Assembly (NCBI GenBank): GCA_036393335.1
Contig: DASWHD010000086.1
Coordinates: forward strand, 1 to 6,578
Reading direction: 5' to 3'
Source: DASWHD01 sp036393335
GTDB taxonomy: Bacteria; CG2-30-53-67; CG2-30-70-394
DNA length: 6,578 bases
This document shows positions 1-5,763 of the stretch, piece by piece. Each line of letters opens with the position of its first letter. The stretch's first letter is position 1. The notes beneath the pieces are model-generated. The model searched no databases. It saw only the letters and a program-made list of their open reading frames with translations, and was not told the origin of the DNA. Made by a program: the position numbers and the translations under genes.

Positions 1-946
1 CGCTGCCGAGCCGGCGCTGAGCGCGCACCAGTTCCTCGACCACCTCGTCGTAGTACGGCTTCTCCTTCAAGCTGGCGCGCGACCCGGGAAAATAGACCAA
101 CGCCAGCTTCGCCGATCCCGGCGCCCAGTTCTTGAGCACCACCGCCGCGCGCTGGCCGTGGGCGAGGCGCACGTTGTCGATCATCGGGAAGTCGAAGTAG
201 CCCACCGAGAACGTCAGGTCCGCCTCGGACTTGTTCGCGCCTACCGGCCACACCTCCAGGCGCACCTTCAGCTCCTTGCGCTCAGGCGAGGCCTGCAGCG
301 CCCAGAGGGTAAAGCGGCGTTGGGGCTCGTCGGCCTCGTAGGCCGCCTCCGCAGGGAGGCCTAGAACTTCCTGCCGCAGCTCCACCCCTTCCGGATGCTG
401 GTCGAGATCGTCGAAGAACAGCAGGTCCTCGCGCACCACCCCCACGTCTTCGAGGGCCGCGATCTGCTTGCCGGTCACCTCGCGGGCGACGCGCACCAGG
501 CGTTTTTCCAGCCCGTCCTTGCGCTGCTCGAGGCGGGCCGGGTCGGCGTCGTCCGACGAGCCGTCGGGCCGGAGAGCCGTGAGCTCGTACTCCAGGTGCT
601 GGAAGAGGGGGCCGATGTCCAGGGCGTCGTGGAAGTTGTAGGCGAGCAGCTCGACGGCCAGCACCTTCTCCTCCGGCCGCACCCCGTTGCCGTCCCGGTT
701 CTGCGGATCGAGGAAGGTCGTGATGATCGAGTTGAACATCTGCTGGCGCAGGGAGGTGTCCGCCGCCTCGCGGCCGCTCATGATCTGGGCGTAGAGGCGG
801 ATGTTGGTCTCGTCGGCTTGCCGCTGGTTCAGGTAACGGCTGCCGAAGATGCCGACGAGGGCCACGGCGAGGGCCGTCAGCAGCCCGCCGACGGGCTTGA
901 GGATGACGTCGGCCTTGTCCCAGCGGTCCTTCACCTCGGTGGTCAT
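1..946 (-). CDS. Uncharacterised membrane-anchored protein (partial, C-terminus beyond window)
   Basis: An open frame of 315 codons runs from ATG at 946 leftward off the window edge without a stop. I do not recognise the family and assign no function. The N-terminus (about residues 1-17) is charged, followed by one clear hydrophobic segment at about 18-36 (PVGGLLTALAVALVGIFG). This should anchor the protein in the inner membrane with a large soluble part. After it comes a probably helical, charged region (about 40-200) containing LYAQIMSGREAADTSLR and MFNSIITTFL. From about 210 to 290 the pattern alternates and looks beta-rich (RFTLWALQAS, LKVRLEVWPVG, DLTFSVGYFDFPM, RAAVVLKNW, KLALVYFPG). 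The start codon shares its A with the stop of the upstream gene (TGATG), so the two are probably translationally coupled and expressed together. Codon use is GC-rich like the neighbours. That this is a real gene rests on the sustained open frame, the membrane segment and the coupling. Confidence 0.8.
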   Translation of the reverse strand, partial: MTTEVKDRWDKADVILKPVGGLLTALAVALVGIFGSRYLNQRQADETNIRLYAQIMSGREAADTSLRQQMFNSIITTFLDPQNRDGNGVRPEEKVLAVELLAYNFHDALDIGPLFQHLEYELTALRPDGSSDDADPARLEQRKDGLEKRLVRVAREVTGKQIAALEDVGVVREDLLFFDDLDQHPEGVELRQEVLGLPAEAAYEADEPQRRFTLWALQASPERKELKVRLEVWPVGANKSEADLTFSVGYFDFPMIDNVRLAHGQRAAVVLKNWAPGSAKLALVYFPGSRASLKEKPYYDEVVEELVRAQRRLGS

Positions 947-1281
947 CACCGCTTGCGGAGCTGGAAGCCGCCGCCGGCGGGGACGACGTCGAAGTCGAAG
1001 CGCACGGGCTCGTCGAAGGAGTAGATCGCGGCGCTCGCCCCACCGTGCTCCGGCAGGCTCAGGGTGCAGCGGCCGGTGCGGGCCACGAACAGGCGGTAGG
1101 CGCCGTGATCGTCGGTGCGCGTCTCGTCGCGGTCGCCGCTGTCGCACGCCACCGTCACGGGCGTACCCCCCAGAGGACTGCCGTCCTTGGACAGGGCGCC
1201 GTAGATCTGCGCCGCCTGCACCGTCCGCGGCGCCAGGAAGGTGACGAGCGATACGACGGCGATGCGGGTACGGGGATCCAT
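946..1281 (-). CDS. Small secreted protein, probable carboxypeptidase-regulatory-like / transthyretin-like beta-sandwich
   Basis: This is a 111-residue protein of unknown role, predicted to be exported. Residues 1-23 look like a signal peptide (MDPRTRIAVVSLVTFLAPRT, then VQA before AQIYG), with cleavage likely after Ala23. The mature part begins QIYGALSKDGSPLGGTPVTV and continues with TDDHGAYRLFVARTGRCTLSL. This is the pattern of small beta-sandwich domains of the carboxypeptidase-regulatory / CNA-B type (G-x-V..P..A..V, then T-D-x-x-G-x-Y). Cys46 and Cys72 could form a periplasmic disulfide. The start at 1281 is preferred over the in-frame ATG at 1353 because a perfect AGGAGG (1294-1289) lies 7 nt upstream, the signal peptide then begins at the terminus, and the likely promoter (1334-1306) sits between the two starts. 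The stop overlaps the next start by one base. The fold assignment is pattern recognition only. Confidence 0.8.
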   Translation of the reverse strand: MDPRTRIAVVSLVTFLAPRTVQAAQIYGALSKDGSPLGGTPVTVACDSGDRDETRTDDHGAYRLFVARTGRCTLSLPEHGGASAAIYSFDEPVRFDFDVVPAGGGFQLRKR

Positions 1282-1305
1282 GGCGGCGCCTCCTGGTGGG
1301 TGCCG

Positions 1306-1334
1306 ATTATCGAGGGACGGCACGGGCGCGCCAA
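1306..1334 (-). promoter_or_regulatory. Sigma-70-like promoter for the 1281-946 gene and its partner
   Basis: On the minus strand, TTGGCG (1334-1329; 4 of 6 to TTGACA) is followed after exactly 17 nt by GATAAT (1311-1306; 5 of 6 to TATAAT). Transcription would begin near 1299, giving a leader of only about 18 nt that contains AGGAGG. The exact spacing and position just upstream of a good ribosome binding site support it. It would also separate this two-gene unit from the upstream EBP-like gene. Confidence 0.55.
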
Positions 1335-1422
1335 GCCCCCATCCGCGGTTCACCGCATAAATCGACTACGCGCACAGCCGATCCCATCTCCCGGTGGTGG
1401 CCCGCGGTGCGGGTTCTAGGCC

Positions 1423-1453
1423 AGGCCGCGAGCGAAAACGATCCGCGCGGCCT
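1423..1453 (-). terminator. Hairpin after the EBP-like gene, possible terminator
   Basis: AGGCCGCG (1423-1430) and CGCGGCCT (1446-1453) form a perfect 8-bp stem with a 15-nt loop. It starts 12 nt beyond the stop of the minus-strand EBP-like gene. There is no T-rich tract after it in the direction of transcription, so it is not a canonical intrinsic terminator. It may be an atypical terminator or an mRNA-end structure. The rest of the 1282-1465 spacer shows nothing else except the promoter at 1306-1334. Confidence 0.35.
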
Positions 1454-1465
1454 CGCACCGGCCCA

Positions 1466-2239
1466 TCACCGTAGGTAAATCGTGGCGTTCAGATGCGGCG
1501 CGGTAGCCTGCTCCGGCCGCGCGGCCAGCGGCGGTACCCAGAGGGCAAAGCCCGAGATGGCGAACAGCAGGCTGGCGCGGAACCGACCGCGCCGCACCTC
1601 GGCCCGCAGGTCGGCGGTGGTGGCGACGATGAGGCGGAAATCGAGGGGGAGTTCCGCCTCCGTCACGACCCCGGGGTGACGTCGCCGTTCGAGGGCGTGG
1701 AGCAACTTCGCCTGAGTACGGAGAGCGAGCCGGCTGACCTCGTCGACGTACAGTGTGCCCCCGGTGGCAGCGAGCACCGCGCCACCGTCGCTGACGCCCT
1801 CAGCGGCGGCGTTCCACGTGTCATCGCCGAACAGCGCGAAGTCGATCTCCTCGGCGCTGCGACCGGGGCAATGGACGGTCACGAATGGGCCGTGGCGCCG
1901 CGCCCCGAGGTCGTGCAGCCGGCGGGCAAAGAGAGCGCGATCGGCCTCGGTCGCACTTGTCAGGAGGATCGGGATGAGGAGATCGGGCAAGGCCACCAGG
2001 GGCGCCCATTGGACGTCGTCGGTCGCCGCGCCGTGGCGCGCCGCGCGTTGCGATGCGCCATCGGCGGGGAGACGGGAGATTCGCCACCGCGCCCGCGGTC
2101 CCTCGGACTTCGCGGCCAGCGTCGTGAAGGGGCGTGATGAGCCCGCCGCCGACGGGGTTGGGGAGTCGGCGCAAGGTCGGTCCGAGCGTGTGGGGTCGTC
2201 GATAGAGAGTAGCTGCCGCCGGAGGGTGATGTCGTTCAT
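1466..2239 (-). CDS. Degenerate sigma-54 activator (EBP)-like AAA+ domain protein without Walker A or GAFTGA
   Basis: This 257-residue protein aligns, with almost no gaps, to the central AAA+ domain of NtrC-type enhancer-binding proteins. Residues 1 to about 85 are Ala/Arg/Ser/Pro-rich and probably disordered, with no receiver, GAF or PAS domain. ILLTSATEADRALFARRLHD (91-110) occupies the Walker A region, but GESGTGKE is replaced by SATEADRA, losing the P-loop Gly and Lys. GPFVTVHC and FALFG follow as in the family. The GAFTGA position reads WNAAAE (142-147) at the normal spacing. Walker B is kept (GGTLYVDE, Asp166-Glu167), as are QAKLLHALE, a sensor-I-like segment (FRLIVATTADL, with Thr for the usual Asn) and GRFRASLLFAISGF. 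The protein stops soon after VPPL, so the lid and DNA-binding helix-turn-helix are absent. It should neither hydrolyse ATP normally nor contact sigma-54. I chose the second ATG (2239) because AAAGGA lies 5 nt upstream, whereas the ATG at 2245 has none at workable distance. It could be a decaying relic or a repurposed regulator. Confidence 0.75.
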   Translation of the reverse strand: MNDITLRRQLLSIDDPTRSDRPCADSPTPSAAGSSRPFTTLAAKSEGPRARWRISRLPADGASQRAARHGAATDDVQWAPLVALPDLLIPILLTSATEADRALFARRLHDLGARRHGPFVTVHCPGRSAEEIDFALFGDDTWNAAAEGVSDGGAVLAATGGTLYVDEVSRLALRTQAKLLHALERRRHPGVVTEAELPLDFRLIVATTADLRAEVRRGRFRASLLFAISGFALWVPPLAARPEQATAPHLNATIYLR

Positions 2240-2304
2240 GGCCATCCTTTCGCAAAGAGGGGAAGCTCACCTCGGGGTGCGCGTGGTGCAGTCGGCGAGC
2301 AGGG

Positions 2305-2320
2305 AGCAAGGACGGTGCCA
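2305..2320 (-). promoter_or_regulatory. Sigma-54 (RpoN) -24/-12 promoter upstream of the EBP-like gene
   Basis: The minus strand reads TGGCACCGTCCTTGCT from 2320 to 2305. This matches TGGCAC-N5-TTGCW at every defined core position and with exact spacing, and the preceding base is C, as preferred. Transcription would begin near 2294, giving a leader of about 55 nt before the ATG at 2239. Ten fixed bases are expected about once per million positions in random sequence, so a chance hit at the right place and orientation is unlikely. It implies the EBP-like gene is transcribed by RpoN polymerase with an activator bound upstream. Confidence 0.7.
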
Positions 2321-2346
2321 GGTGTGCCACGGGGCTTCGCTCCCTC

Positions 2347-2364
2347 TGGAAAAGAGTTTTTCCA
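2347..2364. repeat. Perfect inverted repeat in an AT-rich patch, candidate activator site
   Basis: TGGAAAAGAGTTTTTCCA is a perfect palindrome with 7-bp arms (TGGAAAA / TTTTCCA) and a 4-nt centre. It opens an AT-rich patch (about 2347-2386) in an otherwise very GC-rich spacer, and lies about 50-70 bp upstream of the predicted sigma-54 transcription start. That makes it a candidate binding site for an activator or a bending protein. No T-run follows in a position that would suit a terminator, and no gene ends nearby. Confidence 0.45.
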
Positions 2365-2386
2365 TTGACTTACATAGGTTTTGCCA

Positions 2387-2592
2387 CGCGGTGCCAGCAT
2401 CCGGCACGACGGCCGGGCGGAGCCTCACGCACCGAGCTGGTGCATCACCGCACCGCTCCGGGGCAGCGACCACCGCCCGCGGCGCACGCCGTGCCCACTC
2501 GTTGACGACCACCGACTCCGCCATCGGTGTTCATCGGCCCGGGACTGTGGTTAGTTCTTGTCTGTGGTAGGGCGAAGGGAGGGAGCGAGCAA
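2387..2592. other. Remainder of the divergent intergenic region, no supported gene
   Basis: The spacer between the divergent genes is 353 bp (2240-2592). Beyond the sigma-54 promoter and the palindrome, this part contains only weak elements. One is a 5-bp inverted repeat, GCACC / GGTGC at 2429-2443. A TTGACG at 2502-2507 has no acceptable -10 partner at 16-18 nt. The promoter of the downstream suhB-like gene must lie here, but I cannot identify it. The short open frames show no family resemblance and no ribosome binding sites. Confidence 0.5.
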
Positions 2593-3396
2593 GTGCCTGC
2601 AAGCCATGACGTGTATCTGGAGGCGGCGATCACCGTCGCCCGCGCGGCCGGGGAGGTGCTCCTCGATCACCAGCGGCGCGGCTTCAAGATCGCCTCCAAG
2701 GGGCACCGCATCGACCTGATCACCGACGCGGACCGCGCGAGCGAGGCCCTGGTAGTCGAGGAGCTACGGCGCCGGTATCCGGGGGACTCCATCCTGGCGG
2801 AAGAGGGGGGCGCCCGGGACGGCGTGGGGGACCACCGGTGGATCATCGATCCCCTGGACGGCACCACCAACTTCGCCCATGGCTACCCGTTCTACTGTGT
2901 CTCCATCGGCCTGGAGATCGCCGGGCGCCTCGCGGTGGGGGTGGTGCACGCGCCGGCCTTGGGGGAGACCTTTACCACGACCCACGCCGGTGGCGCCTTC
3001 CTGCACGTGAGCGACGGCAGCCGTCGGCGCCTACACGTGTCGCGGGTAACGGAACTTTCGCGGGCGTTGCTGGTGACGGGCTTCCCCTACGACATCGCGG
3101 AACGCGGCGAGGGGCCGTTCGATCTCTTTCGCCGCTTCGTCCTGGCGGCCCAGGCGGTACGCCGCGATGGCTCCGCGGCGCTGGACCTCTGCTACCTCGC
3201 CGCCGGCCGATTCGACGGCTTCTGGGAGGCCAATCTGAAGCCGTGGGACCTGGCCGCCGGCACCCTGATCGCCGCCGAGGCGGGGGCCCGGTTCAGCGAT
3301 TTCCGCGGCGAGGCATACACCATTTACGGCAGCGAAATCATTGCCTCGAACGGTGCATTGCACGCGCCGATGGTCGCGACGATCGCCGCTTCATGA
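2593..3396 (+). CDS. suhB: Inositol monophosphatase family protein (SuhB-type)
   Basis: This is a Mg2+-dependent phosphatase of the inositol monophosphatase superfamily, expected to hydrolyse inositol-1-phosphate or related sugar or nucleotide phosphates in the cytosol. From the chosen start it has 267 residues, the usual SuhB length. Family motifs appear in order: TDADRASE (about 44-51); ILAEEGG with the metal-binding Glu pair at 70-71; WIIDPLDGTTNF at 83-94, supplying Asp86 and Asp89; RRDGSAALDLCYLAAGRFDG (190-209); and KPWDLAAG with Asp219. All expected metal ligands are present. The GTG at 2593 is preferred because GGGAG (2581-2585) lies 7 nt upstream and the protein then begins PASHDVYLEAAITVARAAGE, as relatives do. 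The in-frame GTG at 2527 has no ribosome binding site and would add 22 non-homologous residues. RRDGSAALDL and the length favour SuhB over CysQ-type 3'(2'),5'-bisphosphate nucleotidase, though the physiological substrate cannot be read from sequence. Proteobacterial SuhB also acts in ribosomal RNA antitermination. Confidence 0.93.
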   Translation: MPASHDVYLEAAITVARAAGEVLLDHQRRGFKIASKGHRIDLITDADRASEALVVEELRRRYPGDSILAEEGGARDGVGDHRWIIDPLDGTTNFAHGYPFYCVSIGLEIAGRLAVGVVHAPALGETFTTTHAGGAFLHVSDGSRRRLHVSRVTELSRALLVTGFPYDIAERGEGPFDLFRRFVLAAQAVRRDGSAALDLCYLAAGRFDGFWEANLKPWDLAAGTLIAAEAGARFSDFRGEAYTIYGSEIIASNGALHAPMVATIAAS

Positions 3397-3408
3397 GCGC
3401 CGTCGCCG

Positions 3409-3437
3409 TTGAACATGAACCCCGAAGCCGGTATAAC
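3409..3437 (+). promoter_or_regulatory. Sigma-70-type promoter for hppA
   Basis: TTGAAC (3409-3414; 4 of 6) and TATAAC (3432-3437; 5 of 6) are separated by exactly 17 nt, starting 12 nt after the suhB stop. Initiation would fall near 3444, giving a leader of about 110 nt before hppA. It is the best sigma-70 match in the window and suggests hppA is transcribed independently of suhB. Confidence 0.65.
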
Positions 3438-3448
3438 AACTCGTTGTT
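3435..3448. promoter_or_regulatory. Palindrome over the hppA -10/start region, candidate operator
   Basis: AACAACTCGTTGTT has perfect 6-bp arms (AACAAC / GTTGTT) and a 2-nt centre. It overlaps the end of the -10 element and the predicted start point, where a bound repressor would block initiation. I do not recognise a regulator for it. Confidence 0.4.
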
Positions 3449-3481
3449 GGTTAATCGCGGTCGCCGGCCAGAAACCTGTTC

Positions 3482-3521
3482 GCCCGCTGCTGGGCCGCCG
3501 GTGCGAGTTCACGTAGCGGGC
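3482..3521 (+). other. Inverted repeat in the hppA leader
   Basis: GCCCGCT (3482-3488) is complementary to AGCGGGC (3515-3521), giving a 7-bp stem with a 26-nt loop in the predicted 5' leader. It ends 19 nt before the GGAGGAG ribosome binding site (3540-3546). It may be a regulatory RNA structure or just a product of the high GC content. Confidence 0.25.
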
Positions 3522-3554
3522 CGCCGCGCGCGGTCCCGCGGGAGGAGTAGGCGC

Positions 3555-5609
3555 ATGGAAGCTTGGATCAAGTTTGTGCCCGTGGTCGGCGCGGTGGGCT
3601 TGGTGGTCGCCTTCCTGATCTTCCAGTCGCTGCGCAAGTTGAGCGCAGGGACCCCGCAGATGGTGGCGATCTCCGAGGCGATCCAGGAAGGCGCGAAATC
3701 CTTCCTGTTCACCGAGTACAAGTACATCGGGGTGTTCGTCGTCCTCGTCTTCTGCCTGCTCGGCCTCTTCCTGCCGGAGAACGGCTGGCTCACGGCCATC
3801 GCCTACCTCGGCGGTGCGGTGTGCTCCATCGCCGCCGGCTACTCCGGCATGACCGCCGCCACCAGCGCCAACGCGCGCACCACTGCGGCGGCCAAGGACA
3901 AGGGGCAGGGGGCGGCGTTGCTGGTCGCCTTCAACGGCGGCTCGGTCATGGGCCTGTCGGTGGCGAGCCTCGGCCTGATTGGACTGGGGGTCTACTTCCT
4001 GTTCTTCGGCAAGCCGGAGACCGCCGCCATCCTCTCCGGCTTCGGCATGGGTGCCTCGTCCATCGCCCTCTTCGCCCGGGTCGGCGGCGGCATCTACACC
4101 AAGGCGGCGGACGTCGGTGCCGACCTGGTAGGCAAGGTCGAGGCCGGCATCCCGGAGGACGACCCGCGCAACCCCGGGGTCATCGCCGACAACGTGGGGG
4201 ACAACGTAGGGGACGTGGCGGGCCTCGGCGCGGATATCTTCGAGTCCTACGTGGGCGCGATGGTGGCGACCATCGCCATCGGCGCCACGGTGGCGGCCAC
4301 CGAGCTGGGCAACCTCACCGGCGGTCTTGAGACCCATGCGGCCCACTCCCTGCTCATGGCCCTCCCCCTGGTGCTTGCCGCCGTCGGCCTGATCGCCTCC
4401 CTGCTCGGGATCGCCTCCATGCGCATCCTCAAGGACATGGATCCGGCCGGTGCCCTGCGCAACGCCACGTTCATCGCCGCCGGCCTCTTCCTGGTGGCGG
4501 CGTTGGTGCTGATCCGCTTCCAGAGCGTGGATAACAACGTTTTCTGGGCGGTCCTCGCCGGCACCATCGGCGGCATCTGCATCGGGCTGATCACCGAGTA
4601 CTACACCGGCTCGTGGAAGCCGCCGGTGCGCAAGATCGCCAAGGCCAGCCAGACCGGCCCGGCGACCAACATCATCTACGGCCTGGCCGTGGGCATGGAG
4701 TCGACGGCCGCGCCCCTGATCGTGATCTGCATCATGATCTTCGTGGCCAATTACTACGCGGGCCTCTACGGCATCGCCATCGCCGCGGTCGGGATGTTGG
4801 CCACGGTCGGCATCACCATGTCGGTGGATGCCTACGGCCCGGTGGCGGACAACGCCGGCGGCATCGCCGAGATGGCCGAGCTCGGTCCCGAGGTGCGGGA
4901 GATCACCGACGGCCTCGACGCCCTGGGCAACACGACGGCGGCGATCGGCAAGGGGTTCGCGATTGGCTCCGCCGCCCTCACGGCCCTGGCCCTGTTCTCC
5001 GCCTACAACCTGGCGGTGCGCGCCATCCTGCCCAACTTCAAGATCGAGGTCACCGACCCGATGACGGTCATCGGCCTGTTCCTCGGCGGCATCGTCCCCT
5101 TCCTGGTCGGCGCCATGACCATGACCAGCGTGGGCAAGGCGGCCGGCGCGATGGTGGAGGAGATTCGCCGCCAGTTCCGCGAAACTCCCGGCCTCCTGGA
5201 AGGCAAGCCGGGGGTAAAGCCCGACTCCGGCCGCTGCGTGGCCATCGCCACCCAGGGTGCGCTGAAGGAGATGATCGCCCCCGGCGTGCTGGCGGTGACC
5301 ACGCCGGTGATCGTCGGCCTCATCCTCGGCCCCGAGGCCCTCGGTGGGCTGCTCGCCGGCGCCACCCTGACCGGCGTGCTCATGGCCCTGTTCATGGCCA
5401 ACGCCGGCGGTGCCTGGGACAACGCCAAGAAGGGGATCGAAAAGGGTGAGCTGTCCGGTGAGAAGAAGGGTTCCGACGCCCACAAGGCGGCGGTCGTGGG
5501 TGATACCGTCGGCGATCCCTTCAAGGACACCTCCGGCCCGGCCATGAACATCCTCATCAAGCTGATGAGCATCATCAGCCTGGTGATCGTGCCCCTGGTG
5601 GTGCGTTAG
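3555..5609 (+). CDS. hppA: Membrane-bound, K+-dependent-type ion-pumping pyrophosphatase
   Basis: HppA hydrolyses pyrophosphate and pumps H+ and/or Na+ across the membrane, storing energy that would be lost as heat. The protein has 684 residues, normal for bacterial forms, with about 15-16 hydrophobic segments. Signature motifs are intact: DVGADLVGKVEAGIPEDDP (187-205), ADNVGDNVGDVAGLGADIFE (211-230), DAYGPVADNAGGIAEM (425-440) and GDTVGDPFKDTSGPAMN (649-665), which supply the acidic and Lys residues of the Mg2+-PPi site. The marker for K+ dependence is present: GNTTAAIGKG with Ala462 and Gly465, where K+-independent enzymes have Lys and Thr. Glu230 in DIFESY sits at the ion-gate Glu position of Na+-PPases and many bacterial enzymes, not the plant position four residues later, so Na+ transport is possible. 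The ATG at 3555 follows GGAGGAG by 8 nt. The frame stays open upstream to 2838, but that part overlaps suhB and is not protein-like. It has its own promoter. Confidence 0.97.
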   Translation: MEAWIKFVPVVGAVGLVVAFLIFQSLRKLSAGTPQMVAISEAIQEGAKSFLFTEYKYIGVFVVLVFCLLGLFLPENGWLTAIAYLGGAVCSIAAGYSGMTAATSANARTTAAAKDKGQGAALLVAFNGGSVMGLSVASLGLIGLGVYFLFFGKPETAAILSGFGMGASSIALFARVGGGIYTKAADVGADLVGKVEAGIPEDDPRNPGVIADNVGDNVGDVAGLGADIFESYVGAMVATIAIGATVAATELGNLTGGLETHAAHSLLMALPLVLAAVGLIASLLGIASMRILKDMDPAGALRNATFIAAGLFLVAALVLIRFQSVDNNVFWAVLAGTIGGICIGLITEYYTGSWKPPVRKIAKASQTGPATNIIYGLAVGMESTAAPLIVICIMIFVANYYAGLYGIAIAAVGMLATVGITMSVDAYGPVADNAGGIAEMAELGPEVREITDGLDALGNTTAAIGKGFAIGSAALTALALFSAYNLAVRAILPNFKIEVTDPMTVIGLFLGGIVPFLVGAMTMTSVGKAAGAMVEEIRRQFRETPGLLEGKPGVKPDSGRCVAIATQGALKEMIAPGVLAVTTPVIVGLILGPEALGGLLAGATLTGVLMALFMANAGGAWDNAKKGIEKGELSGEKKGSDAHKAAVVGDTVGDPFKDTSGPAMNILIKLMSIISLVIVPLVVR

Positions 5610-5646
5610 GCGTATGCTTTTTGCTAACAGGCGAGCATTCCATCCC
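5610..5646 (+). other. Short segment after hppA, no clear terminator
   Basis: After the TAG stop there is a T5 run (5619-5623) and a weak ATGCT / AGCAT inverted repeat, before the GC-rich repeat at 5647. Neither is a convincing intrinsic terminator, so hppA transcription may end at the repeat hairpins or read into ndk. Confidence 0.3.
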
Positions 5647-5681
5647 CCCTCCCCCTCCGGGGGAGGGCCGGGGTGGGGGCG
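5647..5681 (+). repeat. REP-like 35-nt hairpin repeat, copy 1
   Basis: A perfect 9-bp stem (CCCTCCCCC at 5647-5655 with GGGGGAGGG at 5659-5667, loop TCC) is followed by a G-rich tail (CCGGGGTGGGGGCG). The same 35-nt layout recurs inverted at 5764-5798 with 29 of 35 positions identical. It resembles the short GC-rich palindromic repeats often seen between genes in proteobacteria. It has no T-tract. Confidence 0.65.
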
Positions 5682-5763
5682 ACAGGGCCGGGCGCTAGTG
5701 CAGTAGGCTACCGCCCAGGCGCTTATCGAAAGCACCCTCACAACCCAGCTCACTACTTCCAAA

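Noticed and set aside
282..1043. 253-codon minus-strand frame and the 395-1024 plus-strand frame
   Set aside because: Both overlap the frame with a membrane segment and coupled start (946 leftward); their translations are compositionally biased shadows.
2239..2245. First ATG of the EBP-like gene at 2245
   Set aside because: AAAGGA overlaps this ATG itself, leaving no usable distance, whereas it is 5 nt from the ATG at 2239.
2365..2393. TTGACT as a plus-strand -35 box for suhB
   Set aside because: At 17 nt spacing the -10 position reads GCGGTG, with no resemblance to TATAAT, and it lies more than 200 bp from the gene.
2382..2397. Second sigma-54-like element on the minus strand (TGGCACCGCGTGGCA)
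   Set aside because: The spacing between the -24 GG and -12 GC is one base short; sigma-54 promoters tolerate this poorly, and the element at 2320-2305 fits exactly.
2267..2524. 85-codon minus-strand frame in the divergent spacer
   Set aside because: No ribosome binding site, no family resemblance, and it spans the sigma-54 promoter and the palindrome.
1493..2570. Plus-strand open frames opposite the EBP-like gene (1493-2137 and 1755-2570)
   Set aside because: The minus-strand frame carries recognisable AAA+ sequence over the same bases, while these translations are Arg/Ala/Ser-rich shadows without ribosome binding sites.
2838..3554. Upstream extension of the hppA reading frame to 2838 (239 extra codons)
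   Set aside because: It overlaps suhB in another frame, the translation is Arg/Gly/Pro-rich with no family pattern, and a strong ribosome binding site and canonical N-terminus mark the start at 3555.
3324..5762. Long open frame (812 codons) antisense to hppA
   Set aside because: It is a mirror of GC-rich codon bias in hppA; the product is His/Asp/Gly/Glu-rich low complexity, with no start signals or homology pattern.
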